Source: an uncultured Roseovarius sp. (GTDB lineage: Bacteria > Pseudomonadota > Alphaproteobacteria > Rhodobacterales > Rhodobacteraceae). Taken from it: a stretch of DNA of 52,624 nt. Both the position numbers and the translations under genes were made by a program. Positions 8,734 to 17,339 of this stretch are shown one piece after another; position 1 is the stretch's first letter, and the number at the start of each line of letters is the position of its first letter. The stretch is taken from assembly GCF_947259555.1 (NCBI RefSeq), contig NZ_CAMYMD010000057.1:1-52624 (forward strand), given 5' to 3'. The notes beneath the pieces were generated by a model, which was not told where the DNA came from, made no database searches, and worked only from the letters and a program-made list of their open reading frames with translations.

Positions 8734-10272
8734 CTATCGGCGCAACCGGCCCCTGATCTCTTGCAGGTGAAACGCGCCGAGGATCTGCCCGCAGACGCCG
8801 TAAGTCAGTGCTCCTGCCGCAATCAAAACGAGCAGAGCAAGCCAACGCCAGCCACCGATTGCGAACAGCGGTCCCATCAGTGCCCCAACACCCCAAAGCG
8901 CGGCGCCCATCAAAGCTGAAGCGAGACAAATCCGCCAGACACGACGGTGGAATTGCACATCGAACCGGGCGACATCACCAAAGCCAAGCGCCCCGCGCGC
9001 GAGTTGAACCACCATGACCCAAGCTGCAACCGTCGTCGCAACCGCAGCCGCGATCCATCCGACAAGATAGGCCAGCCCCACCGCAAGGACGGCGTTGACC
9101 ACCATTGCCAACAGCGCGTACCGAAACGGGCTGCGCGTGTCTTCCCGTGCAAAGAACAGCGGCTGCAAGATTTTCTGCATCACGAATGCAGGTAATCCAA
9201 GCCCGTAGATCGCGACGGCAAGCGCGGTTGCGGCACTGTCATCCGCGCCAAAGGCGCCCCGCTCGAACAGGACCGAGACCAGCTGGATCGGAACGACAAT
9301 CAGCGCCACGGCGCAAGGGATCGTGAGCGCAAGCGCGACCTCGCCTGCACGCGATAGCGCCTGACGCGCGCCGGTGTCATCACCCGCCTTGAGACGTCGC
9401 GAAAGATCAGGAAGCAGCACGATACCCACGGCGATCCCAACGACACCAAGCGGTAACTGATAGAGACGGTCAGCCGAATAAAGCCAGCTCACGGCCTTGT
9501 CGTAATTGGACGCCACGAGTTGCCCCACGACCAGATTGACCTGCACAACCCCACCCGCGAGCGCCGCGGGGACCGCAATTCGGACCAATTGCGCCATCTC
9601 GGGCGTCCAGCGCGGCCGGACTGGCCTGAGACGCAGCCCCGCACGGCTCGCCGCGTGCCAAACCAGCGCCAATTGCGCGAGGCCGGCAACCGGGATAGTC
9701 CAGACCAGCGCCTGCGCGACCGCACCTCCGGTCAGCGCCGCGGTCGTCATGGTTGCGATCAGCATCACGTTCAAAAGCACTGGCGCAGCGGCAGCTGCGG
9801 CAAAACGGCCGGCCGCATTCAACATACCGGACAAAAGCGCCGCGAGGGAAATGAAGAGGACGTAAGGGAACACGATACGCCCAAAATCCACGGTTATGTC
9901 AAAGCGTTCGTCCCCGACAAAGCCCTCTGCCGTGGCCCAGACCAAAGCGGGCATGAACACCATGGCGAGCCCCGTCAGGGCCAACAGGACAAGGCTCAAC
10001 CCCGAGAAGGCAAGGCCCGCGAATCCCAGTGGATCATCCCCCGCCTCAAGCCGCTTGGAGAACATGGGAACAAAGGCCGCGTTGAACGCACCCTCGGCAA
10101 AGAACCTGCGAAACATGTTTGGCAGACGAAAGGCCGCGACAAAGGCATCCATGAGCACACCGGGGCCGAGGTAGCTCGCGATCAGAACATCACGGACAAA
10201 GCCCAGAATACGGCTCAGGAGGGTCCAGCCGCCGACGGTCAGGATGCCGGACAACAGGCGGATGGGTTTCAT
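8734..10272 (-). CDS. murJ: Lipid II flippase MurJ (MviN)
   Basis: Moves the peptidoglycan precursor lipid II across the inner membrane; essential in most Gram-negative bacteria. The 512-residue protein has many hydrophobic helices, as expected for the 14-helix MOP-superfamily fold. The N-terminus carries the family signature: SRILGFVRDVLIASYLG near residues 20-36 and NMFRRFFAEGAFNAAFVPMF near 51-70. It is transcribed from the same strand as clpXP but is separated from clpX by about 215 bases containing the clpX terminator, so it probably has its own promoter. No rRNA, tRNA or other cell-wall gene is nearby. Confidence 0.95.
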   Translation of the reverse strand: MKPIRLLSGILTVGGWTLLSRILGFVRDVLIASYLGPGVLMDAFVAAFRLPNMFRRFFAEGAFNAAFVPMFSKRLEAGDDPLGFAGLAFSGLSLVLLALTGLAMVFMPALVWATAEGFVGDERFDITVDFGRIVFPYVLFISLAALLSGMLNAAGRFAAAAAAPVLLNVMLIATMTTAALTGGAVAQALVWTIPVAGLAQLALVWHAASRAGLRLRPVRPRWTPEMAQLVRIAVPAALAGGVVQVNLVVGQLVASNYDKAVSWLYSADRLYQLPLGVVGIAVGIVLLPDLSRRLKAGDDTGARQALSRAGEVALALTIPCAVALIVVPIQLVSVLFERGAFGADDSAATALAVAIYGLGLPAFVMQKILQPLFFAREDTRSPFRYALLAMVVNAVLAVGLAYLVGWIAAAVATTVAAWVMVVQLARGALGFGDVARFDVQFHRRVWRICLASALMGAALWGVGALMGPLFAIGGWRWLALLVLIAAGALTYGVCGQILGAFHLQEIRGRLRR

Positions 10273-10431
10273 GCGTTGGCCTTTCGCCGGGAATACCGAA
10301 CCCGAGGATTAGCCCATCAGAAAAGCCGGGGGAAGGGGACAGACCCCGAAGCCGGGCCGCACGACAGGCGTTTGCTCTCTTGAGGTCGCGCCAAGAGGCC
10401 CCGAACGGGCCGAGAAGCCACCGTAGAACGT

Positions 10432-10460
10432 AAAAAAGGCCCGCGCTTTGGACACGGGCC
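10432..10460 (-). terminator. Rho-independent terminator of clpX
   Basis: On the minus strand a six-pair GC stem (GGCCCG at 10455-10460 pairing with CGGGCC at 10438-10443) has an 11-base loop and is followed by six T residues (AAAAAA at 10432-10437 on the plus strand). It begins 27 bases after the clpX stop and should separate clpX from murJ. Confidence 0.7.
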
Positions 10461-10487
10461 CCTGTACTCAAGACGTTTGAGCGGTAC

Positions 10488-11759
10488 TCACCCCGCGCTC
10501 GCGCCTTCTTTCTTCTTGCCCTTGGCGTCGGCGTAGATCACCAGCGGCGCGGCATCCGACGTCACCGCTTCCTCGTTGACCACGACTTCTTCGACATTCT
10601 CAAGGCTCGGCAGATCAAACATCGTGTCGAGCAGAATATCCTCAAGAATTGACCGCAGGCCACGCGCACCGGTCTTGCGCGCAATCGCCCGCTTGGCGAT
10701 CGCAGTCAGCGCGTCGTCGGTAAAGCTAAGCTGCGCGTCTTCAAGCTCGAACAGCCGCTGATACTGTTTCACTAGCGCGTTCTTGGGCTGCGTCAGGATG
10801 GTGACCAATGCATCCTCGTCCAGATCCTCCAGCGTGGCCAGCACCGGCAGGCGCCCGACGAATTCCGGAATCAGCCCGAACTTGAGCAGGTCCTCCGGCT
10901 CCAGATCGGTGAAAATCTCGCCAACCCCACGCTCATCATCAGCGCGCACATCGGCACCAAAGCCCATGGCGCTGCCCTTGCCGCGCTGCGCAATGATCTT
11001 GTCGAGTCCGGCGAAGGCCCCGCCGCAAATGAACAGGATGTTCGTGGTGTCCACCTGCAAGAATTCCTGCTGAGGATGCTTGCGGCCGCCCTGCGGCGGC
11101 ACGGCGGCAACCGTGCCCTCCATCAGCTTCAGAAGCGCCTGCTGCACGCCCTCGCCCGAGACGTCGCGGGTGATCGAGGGATTTTCGCTCTTGCGGGTGA
11201 TCTTGTCGACCTCGTCGATATAAACGATGCCACGCTGCGCGCGCTCGACATTGTATTCGGAGGACTGCAACAGCTTGAGGATGATGTTCTCCACATCTTC
11301 GCCGACATAGCCCGCCTCGGTCAGCGTCGTCGCGTCAGCCATGGTGAAGGGCACATCGAGGATGCGGGCCAGAGTCTGCGCCAGCAACGTCTTGCCGCAA
11401 CCGGTGGGGCCAATCAGCAGGATATTCGACTTCGAGAGCTCAATATCGCTCTTGCCGGAATTGTTCAGTCGCTTGTAGTGGTTGTGCACCGCCACCGACA
11501 AAACCCGCTTGGCCATCGCCTGCCCGATCACGTAATCGTCGAGCACCTGACAGATGTCGTGCGGCGTCGGCACGCCCTCGCTCGACTTGAGCCCCGCGCT
11601 CTTGGTTTCCTCGCGGATGATGTCCATGCAAAGCTCTACGCATTCATCGCAGATGAACACGGTCGGCCCGGCGATGAGCTTGCGCACCTCATGCTGGCTC
11701 TTGCCGCAAAAGCTGCAGTAAAGCGTATTCTTGCTGTCGCCGCCGGAATTCGTTGCCAT
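10488..11759 (-). CDS. clpX: ATP-dependent Clp protease ATP-binding subunit ClpX
   Basis: AAA+ unfoldase that recognises degradation tags, unfolds proteins and threads them into ClpP. The N-terminal zinc-binding domain has four cysteines in CSFC and CDEC. The Walker A motif is GPTGCGKT, Walker B is VYIDEVDKI, and the sensor and arginine-finger regions follow in order. The ATG at 11759 gives the standard [18 protein letters not shown] start at 423 residues; the frame stays open 12 codons further upstream without family support. It lies 150 bases downstream of clpP on the same strand, the classic clpP-clpX arrangement. The C-terminal tail has the basic and small-residue run common in alphaproteobacteria. 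Confidence 0.96.
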   Translation of the reverse strand: MATNSGGDSKNTLYCSFCGKSQHEVRKLIAGPTVFICDECVELCMDIIREETKSAGLKSSEGVPTPHDICQVLDDYVIGQAMAKRVLSVAVHNHYKRLNNSGKSDIELSKSNILLIGPTGCGKTLLAQTLARILDVPFTMADATTLTEAGYVGEDVENIILKLLQSSEYNVERAQRGIVYIDEVDKITRKSENPSITRDVSGEGVQQALLKLMEGTVAAVPPQGGRKHPQQEFLQVDTTNILFICGGAFAGLDKIIAQRGKGSAMGFGADVRADDERGVGEIFTDLEPEDLLKFGLIPEFVGRLPVLATLEDLDEDALVTILTQPKNALVKQYQRLFELEDAQLSFTDDALTAIAKRAIARKTGARGLRSILEDILLDTMFDLPSLENVEEVVVNEEAVTSDAAPLVIYADAKGKKKEGASAG

Positions 11760-11909
11760 CACGTACCTTTCAGACCCTGTGCCGCCATCGTTCATGCGGC
11801 CTGGTCAGGCCTTTGCTCTGTCTTTCATGTCTCCCGCCAGCTTAAGTCAGGCGGAAATACACCACAATCCGAAAATCGCGGCACCCCGGTTCAGCGTGCC
11901 GCGATCGCC

Positions 11910-12542
11910 TTATTTTTCTTCGTCATCGCCTTTGGCGCGGTTCTCGACGATCTCGTCAATCAGCCCCCAGTCCTTGGACTCTTGCGGCGACATGAAATTG
12001 TCGCGCTCCAGCGCGTCGACCACCTTCTTCATGGTCTGGCCGGTATGCTTGACGTAAATCTCGTTCAGCCGGTCCTTGAGCTTCTGAGTCTCCTTGGCGT
12101 GGATCATGATATCCGTCGCCTGTCCCTGATAGCCGCCCGAGGGCTGGTGCACCATGACGCGGCTGTTGGGCAGCGAGAAGCGCATGCCGGGTTCGCCGGC
12201 CGTCAGCAAGAGCGAGCCCATGCTCGCGGCTTGGCCCACGACCAGCGTGCTGACCTTGGGCTTGATGTACTGCATGGTGTCGTAGATCGACAGGCCGCTC
12301 GTCACCACCCCACCGGGGCTGTTGATATACATGCTGATTTCCTTGGACGGATTTTCCGCCTCAAGGTGCAAGAGCTGTGCCACGATCAGGCTCGACATGC
12401 CGTCATGCACCGGCCCGCTCAGAAAGATGATCCGCTCCTTGAGCAGGCGTGAGAAAATGTCGTAGGCCCGTTCGCCCCGGCTGGTCTGCTCGACGACCAT
12501 CGGCACAAGGGTGTTCATGTAGATGTCCATAGGGTCTTTCAT
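11910..12542 (-). CDS. clpP: ATP-dependent Clp protease proteolytic subunit ClpP
   Basis: Serine peptidase forming the double heptameric ring that degrades proteins fed by ClpX or ClpA. The 210-residue sequence carries the nucleophile in [11 protein letters not shown], the histidine in [12 protein letters not shown], and the structural INSPGG loop. ClpP is usually trimmed after a short propeptide; here [20 protein letters not shown] matches the alphaproteobacterial start. It is the first gene of clpP-clpX. Upstream, on the minus strand, a CTTGCAG element and TACTAAG element (12629-12655) may be its promoter. It is divergent from the ArsR-family gene. Confidence 0.96.
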   Translation of the reverse strand: MKDPMDIYMNTLVPMVVEQTSRGERAYDIFSRLLKERIIFLSGPVHDGMSSLIVAQLLHLEAENPSKEISMYINSPGGVVTSGLSIYDTMQYIKPKVSTLVVGQAASMGSLLLTAGEPGMRFSLPNSRVMVHQPSGGYQGQATDIMIHAKETQKLKDRLNEIYVKHTGQTMKKVVDALERDNFMSPQESKDWGLIDEIVENRAKGDDEEK

Positions 12543-12628
12543 CGTGGCCCGCCTGCTTTTGTGCCCGACCGTTGCTGTCAGGCTTACTAAATAATGCCGT
12601 TTTTAACCGGCCAGTTCCTAAAGGAGTC

Positions 12629-12655
12629 TTAGTATTGCGCCCAAGGGGCTGCAAG
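12629..12655 (-). promoter_or_regulatory. Candidate clpP promoter
   Basis: On the minus strand, CTTGCAG (12649-12655) and TACTAA (12629-12634) stand 14 bases apart, about 90 bases before the clpP start. The CTTG element is compatible with a heat-shock sigma factor (RpoH), which controls clp genes in many proteobacteria. The -10 match is weak and the sigma factor is a guess. Confidence 0.35.
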
Positions 12656-12746
12656 GGCATCGCTCGAATTTGTGGCAGCATCCGTGGCACATGAGGATTT
12701 GCGCGACACAGCCGGTCACTTTTTTGCGCGAATCGTCCGGCAACTT

Positions 12747-12775
12747 TTGCACAGGGCTCGAAAACGCCTTACATA
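12747..12775 (+). promoter_or_regulatory. Candidate housekeeping promoter of the ArsR-family gene
   Basis: TTGCAC (12747-12752) and TACATA (12770-12775) are separated by exactly 17 bases, and the start codon follows 24 bases later. This fits a sigma-70 type promoter with a very short leader. No clear inverted repeat of the SqrR type was seen here. Confidence 0.45.
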
Positions 12776-12799
12776 GCGTGAAACCGAACCAGGATTTTC

Positions 12800-13162
12800 A
12801 TGATGCCGCTGCCCGTTTTAGATGACTCGCTTGATGCTGAGGAAATGGATCGCATGGTCGAGAACGCGACCACGGCCGCCAATTTCCTCAAGGCCATCAG
12901 CCACGAAGGGCGATTGATGATTCTCTGTCACTTGGTTTCCGGCGAAAAATCCGTGACCGAACTGGAAGAATTGCTATCAGCCCGACAGGCGGCGGTCTCG
13001 CAACAACTCTCTCGCTTGCGTCTCGAAGGGCTGGTGACAACCCGGCGCGAGGGCAAGGTTATCTATTACAGCCTTGCGGATGAGCGCCCCCGCAAAGTGC
13101 TCGAAGTGGTCTATGAGCTGTTTTGCGCCCCCGACGACACGGCCGGGGAACGCAAGAGCTGA
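12800..13162 (+). CDS. ArsR-family regulator with SqrR/BigR-like cysteine pair
   Basis: A 120-residue winged-helix repressor. The DNA-reading region is SVTELEELLSARQAAVSQQLSRLRLEGLV near residues 51-79, followed by the wing TTRREGKVIYYSL. Only two cysteines are present, C43 in MILCHL and C109 in ELFC, 66 residues apart. That is the spacing of the two redox cysteines in SqrR (C41 and C107) and matches BigR, which sense reactive sulfur species by forming a polysulfide bridge. It lacks the ELCVCDL metal-site motif of ArsR/SmtB metal sensors. No sulfide-oxidation gene is adjacent, so its target is unknown. ATG at 12800 has AGGA five bases upstream; an immediately following ATG is an alternative. 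Confidence 0.82.
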   Translation: MMPLPVLDDSLDAEEMDRMVENATTAANFLKAISHEGRLMILCHLVSGEKSVTELEELLSARQAAVSQQLSRLRLEGLVTTRREGKVIYYSLADERPRKVLEVVYELFCAPDDTAGERKS

Positions 13163-13169
13163 CCGACGC

Positions 13170-13754
13170 TCAGGCTGCCTTTACGGTCTTGTCCACCGCG
13201 AACGGGGCAAACGCCTCATCCACATCCGTGTGGTTCACATGATTGGCGTAGTTGCTGATCGTCTTGACGGCCATCGCCAGGATGATCTCCAATACGTGAA
13301 TATCCGAATAGCCCGCAGCCTTGAACGCCTCGGCCTCGGCCCTTGTCGGCAGGCCGCGCGTCTCCCACATGTGGTGAGTAAAGCGGCGCAGCGCCTCCAG
13401 CTTTTCGTCGTCCAGCGACTTGCCATCGCGCAACGCCTGGGTGTGCGCCTCCGACAGCTTGGAGACATTGATCGCCAGCATCGAATGAGCAGCAGTGCAA
13501 TAGTCGCAGCCATTGGCGAGCGAGATGGTCAGGAACACGACCTCCTGCTCCGGCGGGGTGAAATTGGCCTGCTCGCGGAAATGCGAATACCCGTGCAGAT
13601 AAGTGCTCAGCAGGCCGGGATTGACGGCCATGCCGCGATACATGTTCGGCACGAAACCCAGCTTGGCGCGGGCACCGTCCAACAAGTCCTTGGCCAGACC
13701 TTCGGCCTCATCGTCACTCACAGGGGTTGCTTCAACTTTGTATTCAGCAGTCAT
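13170..13754 (-). CDS. AhpD-like/carboxymuconolactone decarboxylase-family peroxidase-related protein
   Basis: A 194-residue all-helical protein of the AhpD superfamily. The redox motif is present as NGCDYCTAAH with C83, C86 and H90, preceded by E71, which is the E-Xn-C-X2-C-X3-H pattern of alkylhydroperoxidase D and its relatives. Such proteins act as disulfide reductants or peroxidases, though many have no assigned substrate. It ends seven bases from the convergent ArsR-family gene, whose cysteine pair also suggests thiol chemistry, but convergent genes need not share a function. The upstream 180 bases contain a direct repeat and a short dyad (13783-13841). A good AGGAGG ribosome site precedes the ATG. 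Confidence 0.85.
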   Translation of the reverse strand: MTAEYKVEATPVSDDEAEGLAKDLLDGARAKLGFVPNMYRGMAVNPGLLSTYLHGYSHFREQANFTPPEQEVVFLTISLANGCDYCTAAHSMLAINVSKLSEAHTQALRDGKSLDDEKLEALRRFTHHMWETRGLPTRAEAEAFKAAGYSDIHVLEIILAMAVKTISNYANHVNHTDVDEAFAPFAVDKTVKAA

Positions 13755-13782
13755 TCCAGCCTCCTTTGATTGCGCTTGCCGC

Positions 13783-13841
13783 GCATGTAATCAGATGCTT
13801 CGAGGCATGTAACCGCTCCGGCGTTCACCTCGACGTGAGGT
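13783..13841. promoter_or_regulatory. Possible operators: direct repeat and dyad upstream of the AhpD-like gene
   Basis: GCATGTAATC (13783-13792) and GCATGTAACC (13805-13814) are near-identical direct repeats 22 bases apart, about two helical turns. Just beyond them lies a perfect dyad, ACCTC-GACGT-GAGGT (13827-13841). Both sit 30-90 bases upstream of the AhpD-like gene start. No binding protein can be named. Confidence 0.3.
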
Positions 13842-13935
13842 CGGTGCATTGGCGCATAGGCTCCTGTGCGGAGTTGAAAGAGCACCTGCCGTCTTCGGGG
13901 CTTCTGATCCCGCAGCAGGTCTATCGGGTCATTGC

Positions 13936-15171
13936 TCAAACGCGTTCCTGCGTATGCTTGCGCAGTTCCGCACGCGCCACTTGCCGCCGGTGCACGGCAT
14001 CCGGCCCATCCGCAAGACGCAGCGTGCGCACATGGGTCCACATCGCGGCCAGCGGCACATCCTGCGAAATGCCCTGCGCGCCGAACATCTGCACCGCCTC
14101 GTCGATCACCCTGAGGGCCACGCGCGGCGCCACAACCTTGATCTGGCTGATCCACGGTGCGGCGGCGCGGGCATCGCCCTGATCCATCATCCACGCCGCC
14201 TTGAGGCACAACAGCCGCGCCTGCTCGATCTCCATGCGGCATTCGGCGATGATGTCGTAATTCGCCCCCAACTGCGCCAGCGGCTTGCCAAACGCCTCGC
14301 GCGTAAGGCTGCGCTTGCACATCATTTCGAGCGCGGCCTCGGCCTGCCCGATGGCACGCATGCAATGGTGGATGCGCCCCGGCCCGAGCCGTCCTTGCGC
14401 GATCTCGAAGCCGCGCCCCTCGCCCAAAAGCATGTTGTCGGCGGGCACGCGCACATTCTCGAACTTGAAATGCATGTGCCCGTGCGGCGCGTCGTCATGG
14501 CCATAAACCTCCATCGGGCGCAGCTTTTCAATTCCGGGCGTGTCGGCGGAGACCACGATCATCGAATGGCGCTGATGCTTGGGCAGGTCATCGCCGCCCG
14601 TACGAACCATCACGATATAGACCGCGCAGCGCGGATCGCCCGCGCCGGTGGCCCACCATTTCTGGCCGTTCAGCACGTAGTCATCGCCGTCGCGCACGCA
14701 AGACATTGCGATGTTGGTGGCATCCGAACTGGCAACCTCCGGCTCGGTCATCAGGTAGGCGCTGCGGATCTCCCCCTCCAGCAGCGGGGCGAGCCACTGC
14801 TCTTTCATCGCCTCGGTGCCGTAACGCTCGAATACCTCCATGTTGCCGGTATCGGGCGCGTTGCAGTTGAACACCTCCGCCCCCATCGGCGTACGCCCCA
14901 TCTCCTCGGCGAAATAGGCATATTCCACCGTGGTCAGGCCAAAGCCCCGGGCGCTGTCGGTCAGCCAGAAATTCCACAGCCCCTCGGTCTTGGCGCGCGC
15001 CTTCAGCCCTTCGAGGATCTCAGCCTGCCGGGACGTGTAGGCCCAGCGGTCGCCCTTACCCACCTCGGCGTGATACTCGGCCTCCAGCGGCACGATCTCG
15101 TCGCGCACCATTGCCGCGACACGACCCAGCAGTGCGCGCGTCTCGGTCCGCATTCCCAAGTTCATGTCCAT
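13936..15171 (-). CDS. Acyl-CoA dehydrogenase family protein
   Basis: A 411-residue flavoenzyme expected to introduce a double bond into an acyl-CoA and pass electrons to ETF. The N-terminal helical domain, the central beta domain (AYLMTEPEVASSDATN near residues 139-154) and the C-terminal helical domain (GPGRIHHCMRAIG and EAVQMFGAQGISQD) are all present. The sequence style, with the RIHHCMR and FGAQG motifs, is closest to the ACAD10/ACAD11 type that handles branched or hydroxylated acyl groups; this is an inference and the substrate is unknown. It lies 77 bases downstream of the GlxA-type regulator on the same strand, so that regulator may control it. Confidence 0.9.
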   Translation of the reverse strand: MDMNLGMRTETRALLGRVAAMVRDEIVPLEAEYHAEVGKGDRWAYTSRQAEILEGLKARAKTEGLWNFWLTDSARGFGLTTVEYAYFAEEMGRTPMGAEVFNCNAPDTGNMEVFERYGTEAMKEQWLAPLLEGEIRSAYLMTEPEVASSDATNIAMSCVRDGDDYVLNGQKWWATGAGDPRCAVYIVMVRTGGDDLPKHQRHSMIVVSADTPGIEKLRPMEVYGHDDAPHGHMHFKFENVRVPADNMLLGEGRGFEIAQGRLGPGRIHHCMRAIGQAEAALEMMCKRSLTREAFGKPLAQLGANYDIIAECRMEIEQARLLCLKAAWMMDQGDARAAAPWISQIKVVAPRVALRVIDEAVQMFGAQGISQDVPLAAMWTHVRTLRLADGPDAVHRRQVARAELRKHTQERV

Positions 15172-15248
15172 GCCACGGGCTCCTTTTACGTTTCCGCCCC
15201 AATTGACAGCATCGGGCAGTCCGCCACAAGCACAGTCAGGACGAACGG

Positions 15249-16277
15249 CTAGCGGCTTTTGCGATACTGCCCCGGCGCATGTCCAAAGCGCGCCCGAAAT
15301 CCCTTGGTGAATACCAACGGCGAGGCAAAGCCGGATGCCATCGCGATTTCGGTCACGCTCAGGTCAGTCTCGCGCAGCAGGCTGTGCCCATGATCGAGGC
15401 GCAGATCCCGAAAGAAGCGATACGGGGTCTTGTCGAGATACTTCATGAACAGCCGTTCCATCTGTCGACGGGAACATCCTGCGGTCTCGGCCAATTCATC
15501 CATGGTCGGCGGCGTCTCGATGTTGGCCTGCATCGCCTTGATCGCACGCACCAGAAGTGGATTTCGGGTGTCGAGCGCACTGCTGACCGACGCGCGCTGC
15601 GGTCCGCGCTCGGCGCGGCGCTGGCTGTAAAGGCACATATCAGCCACCACATCGGCAAAGGCGCGGCCATAGTCGGTTTCAATCATCTCAAGCATCATGT
15701 CAGCGGCCCCGACACCACCACCGCAGGTGAATATTCCGGCATCGGCCTCGTAGGTATTGCCGGTCACTTCGATCTGGGGAAACTGTTCGCGAAACGCGGG
15801 TTGATTTTCCCAATGCAGGGTGGCGCGGCGCCCATCCAGCAATCCGGCCTGCGCGAGAGAGATCGCCCCGGTGCAGATCCCCCCGACGCGCCCGCCAAAG
15901 CGCGCATGCTGCCGCAAAAGGCCCAACAAGGCCGGGCACCCTGCCCCCTTGCGGACGGTTCCGCCACACACCACGAGGTCGGTCGCGCGCGCCACGGGCA
16001 CGAGGGGCTGGTCGACATTGACCGACATGCCGCAAGAGCTCGTGACGGGCGCGCCATCCTGCGACGTCACCGTCCAGTGATACAGTGGGCGCTGCGCCAG
16101 CTGATTGGCGATTCGGAACGGATCGAGCGCAGCGCTGAACGCAAGAAGCGTGAAATCGGGCAACAGGTGAAACGCGAAGCGGCGCGCGGGTTTCTCCACC
16201 TCGATGGCAAAAAACGCCGCCCCCTTCGGTACGATATCCCGCGTGCTGGCTGGCGCATCATTCTGTTCGCTCGACAT
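15249..16277 (-). CDS. GlxA-family transcriptional regulator (DJ-1/PfpI domain plus AraC HTH)
   Basis: A 342-residue regulator with an N-terminal amidase-like DJ-1/PfpI ligand domain (FHLLPDFTLLAFSAALDPFR near residues 37-56; GGICTGAISLAQAGLLDG holds the nucleophile-elbow cysteine) and a C-terminal AraC DNA-binding pair of helix-turn-helices (MDELAETAGCSRRQMERLF and SVTEIAMASGFASPLVFTKG). Relatives such as CdhR, ArgR and GbdR of Pseudomonas regulate carnitine, arginine or betaine use. The ATG at 16277 is preferred because it follows a GGAGGA site; the frame extends 34 codons further into the upstream dehydratase gene. The effector cannot be read from the sequence. The acyl-CoA dehydrogenase gene follows. 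Confidence 0.88.
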   Translation of the reverse strand: MSSEQNDAPASTRDIVPKGAAFFAIEVEKPARRFAFHLLPDFTLLAFSAALDPFRIANQLAQRPLYHWTVTSQDGAPVTSSCGMSVNVDQPLVPVARATDLVVCGGTVRKGAGCPALLGLLRQHARFGGRVGGICTGAISLAQAGLLDGRRATLHWENQPAFREQFPQIEVTGNTYEADAGIFTCGGGVGAADMMLEMIETDYGRAFADVVADMCLYSQRRAERGPQRASVSSALDTRNPLLVRAIKAMQANIETPPTMDELAETAGCSRRQMERLFMKYLDKTPYRFFRDLRLDHGHSLLRETDLSVTEIAMASGFASPLVFTKGFRARFGHAPGQYRKSR

Positions 16278-16344
16278 CGCTTTGTTTGATCCTCCGCTTG
16301 ACCATCGAGGTGCACACCGGACACCAAGGCGCTCCGCCACACGC

Positions 16345-17259
16345 TCAGCCAAGCGGGTCAGGCGCGATGTTGCCGCCACAGATCAGCACCGCCACCCGCT
16401 CACCCGGCGCAGGGCGGTACGCCCCCGACAGAAGCGCAGCAAGCGCCGCAGCACCGGCCGGCTCGACCAACTGCCGGAATTCACGCCAAAGCACGGCTTG
16501 CGCCTCAGTAATGGCCGTGTCCGGCACGAGAACGCTGTCAAGAGCGTTGGACCGTGCCAACTCAAAGCAGATCTCACCGATGCGCCGCGCACCGAGGGCA
16601 TTGGCGGCCACACCCGACACATCGACATCTACGGGCGCACCGGCCGTCAAGGCCGCATGCAGCGCGCAGGAGGTTTGCGGTTCCACCGCCACCACCTTGC
16701 GCTGCCCCTGAAACCATCCGAGCGCACCGGCGACCAGCCCGCCGCCGCCCACCGCAATCAGGACAGTGTCGGCCTCAAGCCCCTGTGCCTCCCATTCCGA
16801 AAAGACAGTGCCCTGCCCTGCCACGGTCGCCTCGGCATCATAGGGATGCACCTGAACGGCACCTGTCGCGGCCTGCCACTCGGCGGCGCGAGCCGCGGCC
16901 TCGGCATAGGCCCCCGGTACGACATGCAAATCAGCCCCCTGCGCGCGGATCAGCGCGATCTTGGCCGGCCCTGCGATCTCGGGCACATAGATCCGGGCAC
17001 GATAGCCAAGGGCCGCCGCCGCGCAGGCCACCGCCGCGCCGTGATTGCCGCCCGACGCCGCCACGATCCCCGCCTCGGGCACATCGGTCTGCAAAAGGGT
17101 ATTGAACGCGCCGCGCGCCTTGAAACTTCCGGTCAACTGCATCTGCTCGAACTTCAGCGAGACAACATGCCCCTCAATCCTCGCTGACATCACCGGCGTT
17201 TGCCGCACATGGCCCGTCATCCGGTCCTGCGCCTGTGAAATCCGATTTTTCCAGCCCAT
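16345..17259 (-). CDS. Threonine/serine dehydratase (PLP, fold type II)
   Basis: Deaminates threonine or serine to a 2-oxo acid. The PLP lysine is in TGSFKARGAFN near residue 47, the substrate loop is ASGGNHG, and the phosphate-binding glycine loop is VGGGGLVAG. At 304 residues it is the short catabolic type without the C-terminal ACT-like regulatory domains of IlvA, so it is probably not feedback-regulated by isoleucine. ATG at 17259 is chosen because GAGGTG lies six bases upstream; a GTG three codons earlier is also in frame. It is divergent from the LOG-family gene, with 80 bases between starts, and precedes the GlxA-type regulator. Confidence 0.9.
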   Translation of the reverse strand: MGWKNRISQAQDRMTGHVRQTPVMSARIEGHVVSLKFEQMQLTGSFKARGAFNTLLQTDVPEAGIVAASGGNHGAAVACAAAALGYRARIYVPEIAGPAKIALIRAQGADLHVVPGAYAEAAARAAEWQAATGAVQVHPYDAEATVAGQGTVFSEWEAQGLEADTVLIAVGGGGLVAGALGWFQGQRKVVAVEPQTSCALHAALTAGAPVDVDVSGVAANALGARRIGEICFELARSNALDSVLVPDTAITEAQAVLWREFRQLVEPAGAAALAALLSGAYRPAPGERVAVLICGGNIAPDPLG

Positions 17260-17282
17260 CGCCCACACCTCTATGACTTTTC

Positions 17283-17294
17283 TTGACAGGTCAA
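17283..17294. promoter_or_regulatory. Short dyad between divergent genes
   Basis: TTGAC-AG-GTCAA is a perfect inverted repeat in the 80-base gap between the threonine dehydratase and LOG-family starts. TTGACA here could also be a -35 element for the plus-strand gene, although no convincing -10 follows at 17 bases. It may be a regulatory site or a chance match. Confidence 0.3.
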
Positions 17295-17339
17295 ACCCTA
17301 TACGCGTGAAATAAAAGACCCAAGCAAGGAACGACCGCG

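Noticed and set aside
13827..13841. MerR-type promoter at the ACCTC/GAGGT dyad
   Set aside because: A MerR promoter needs -35 and -10 elements flanking a 19-20 base spacer; no -10 is present on either strand, so it is kept only as an unassigned dyad.
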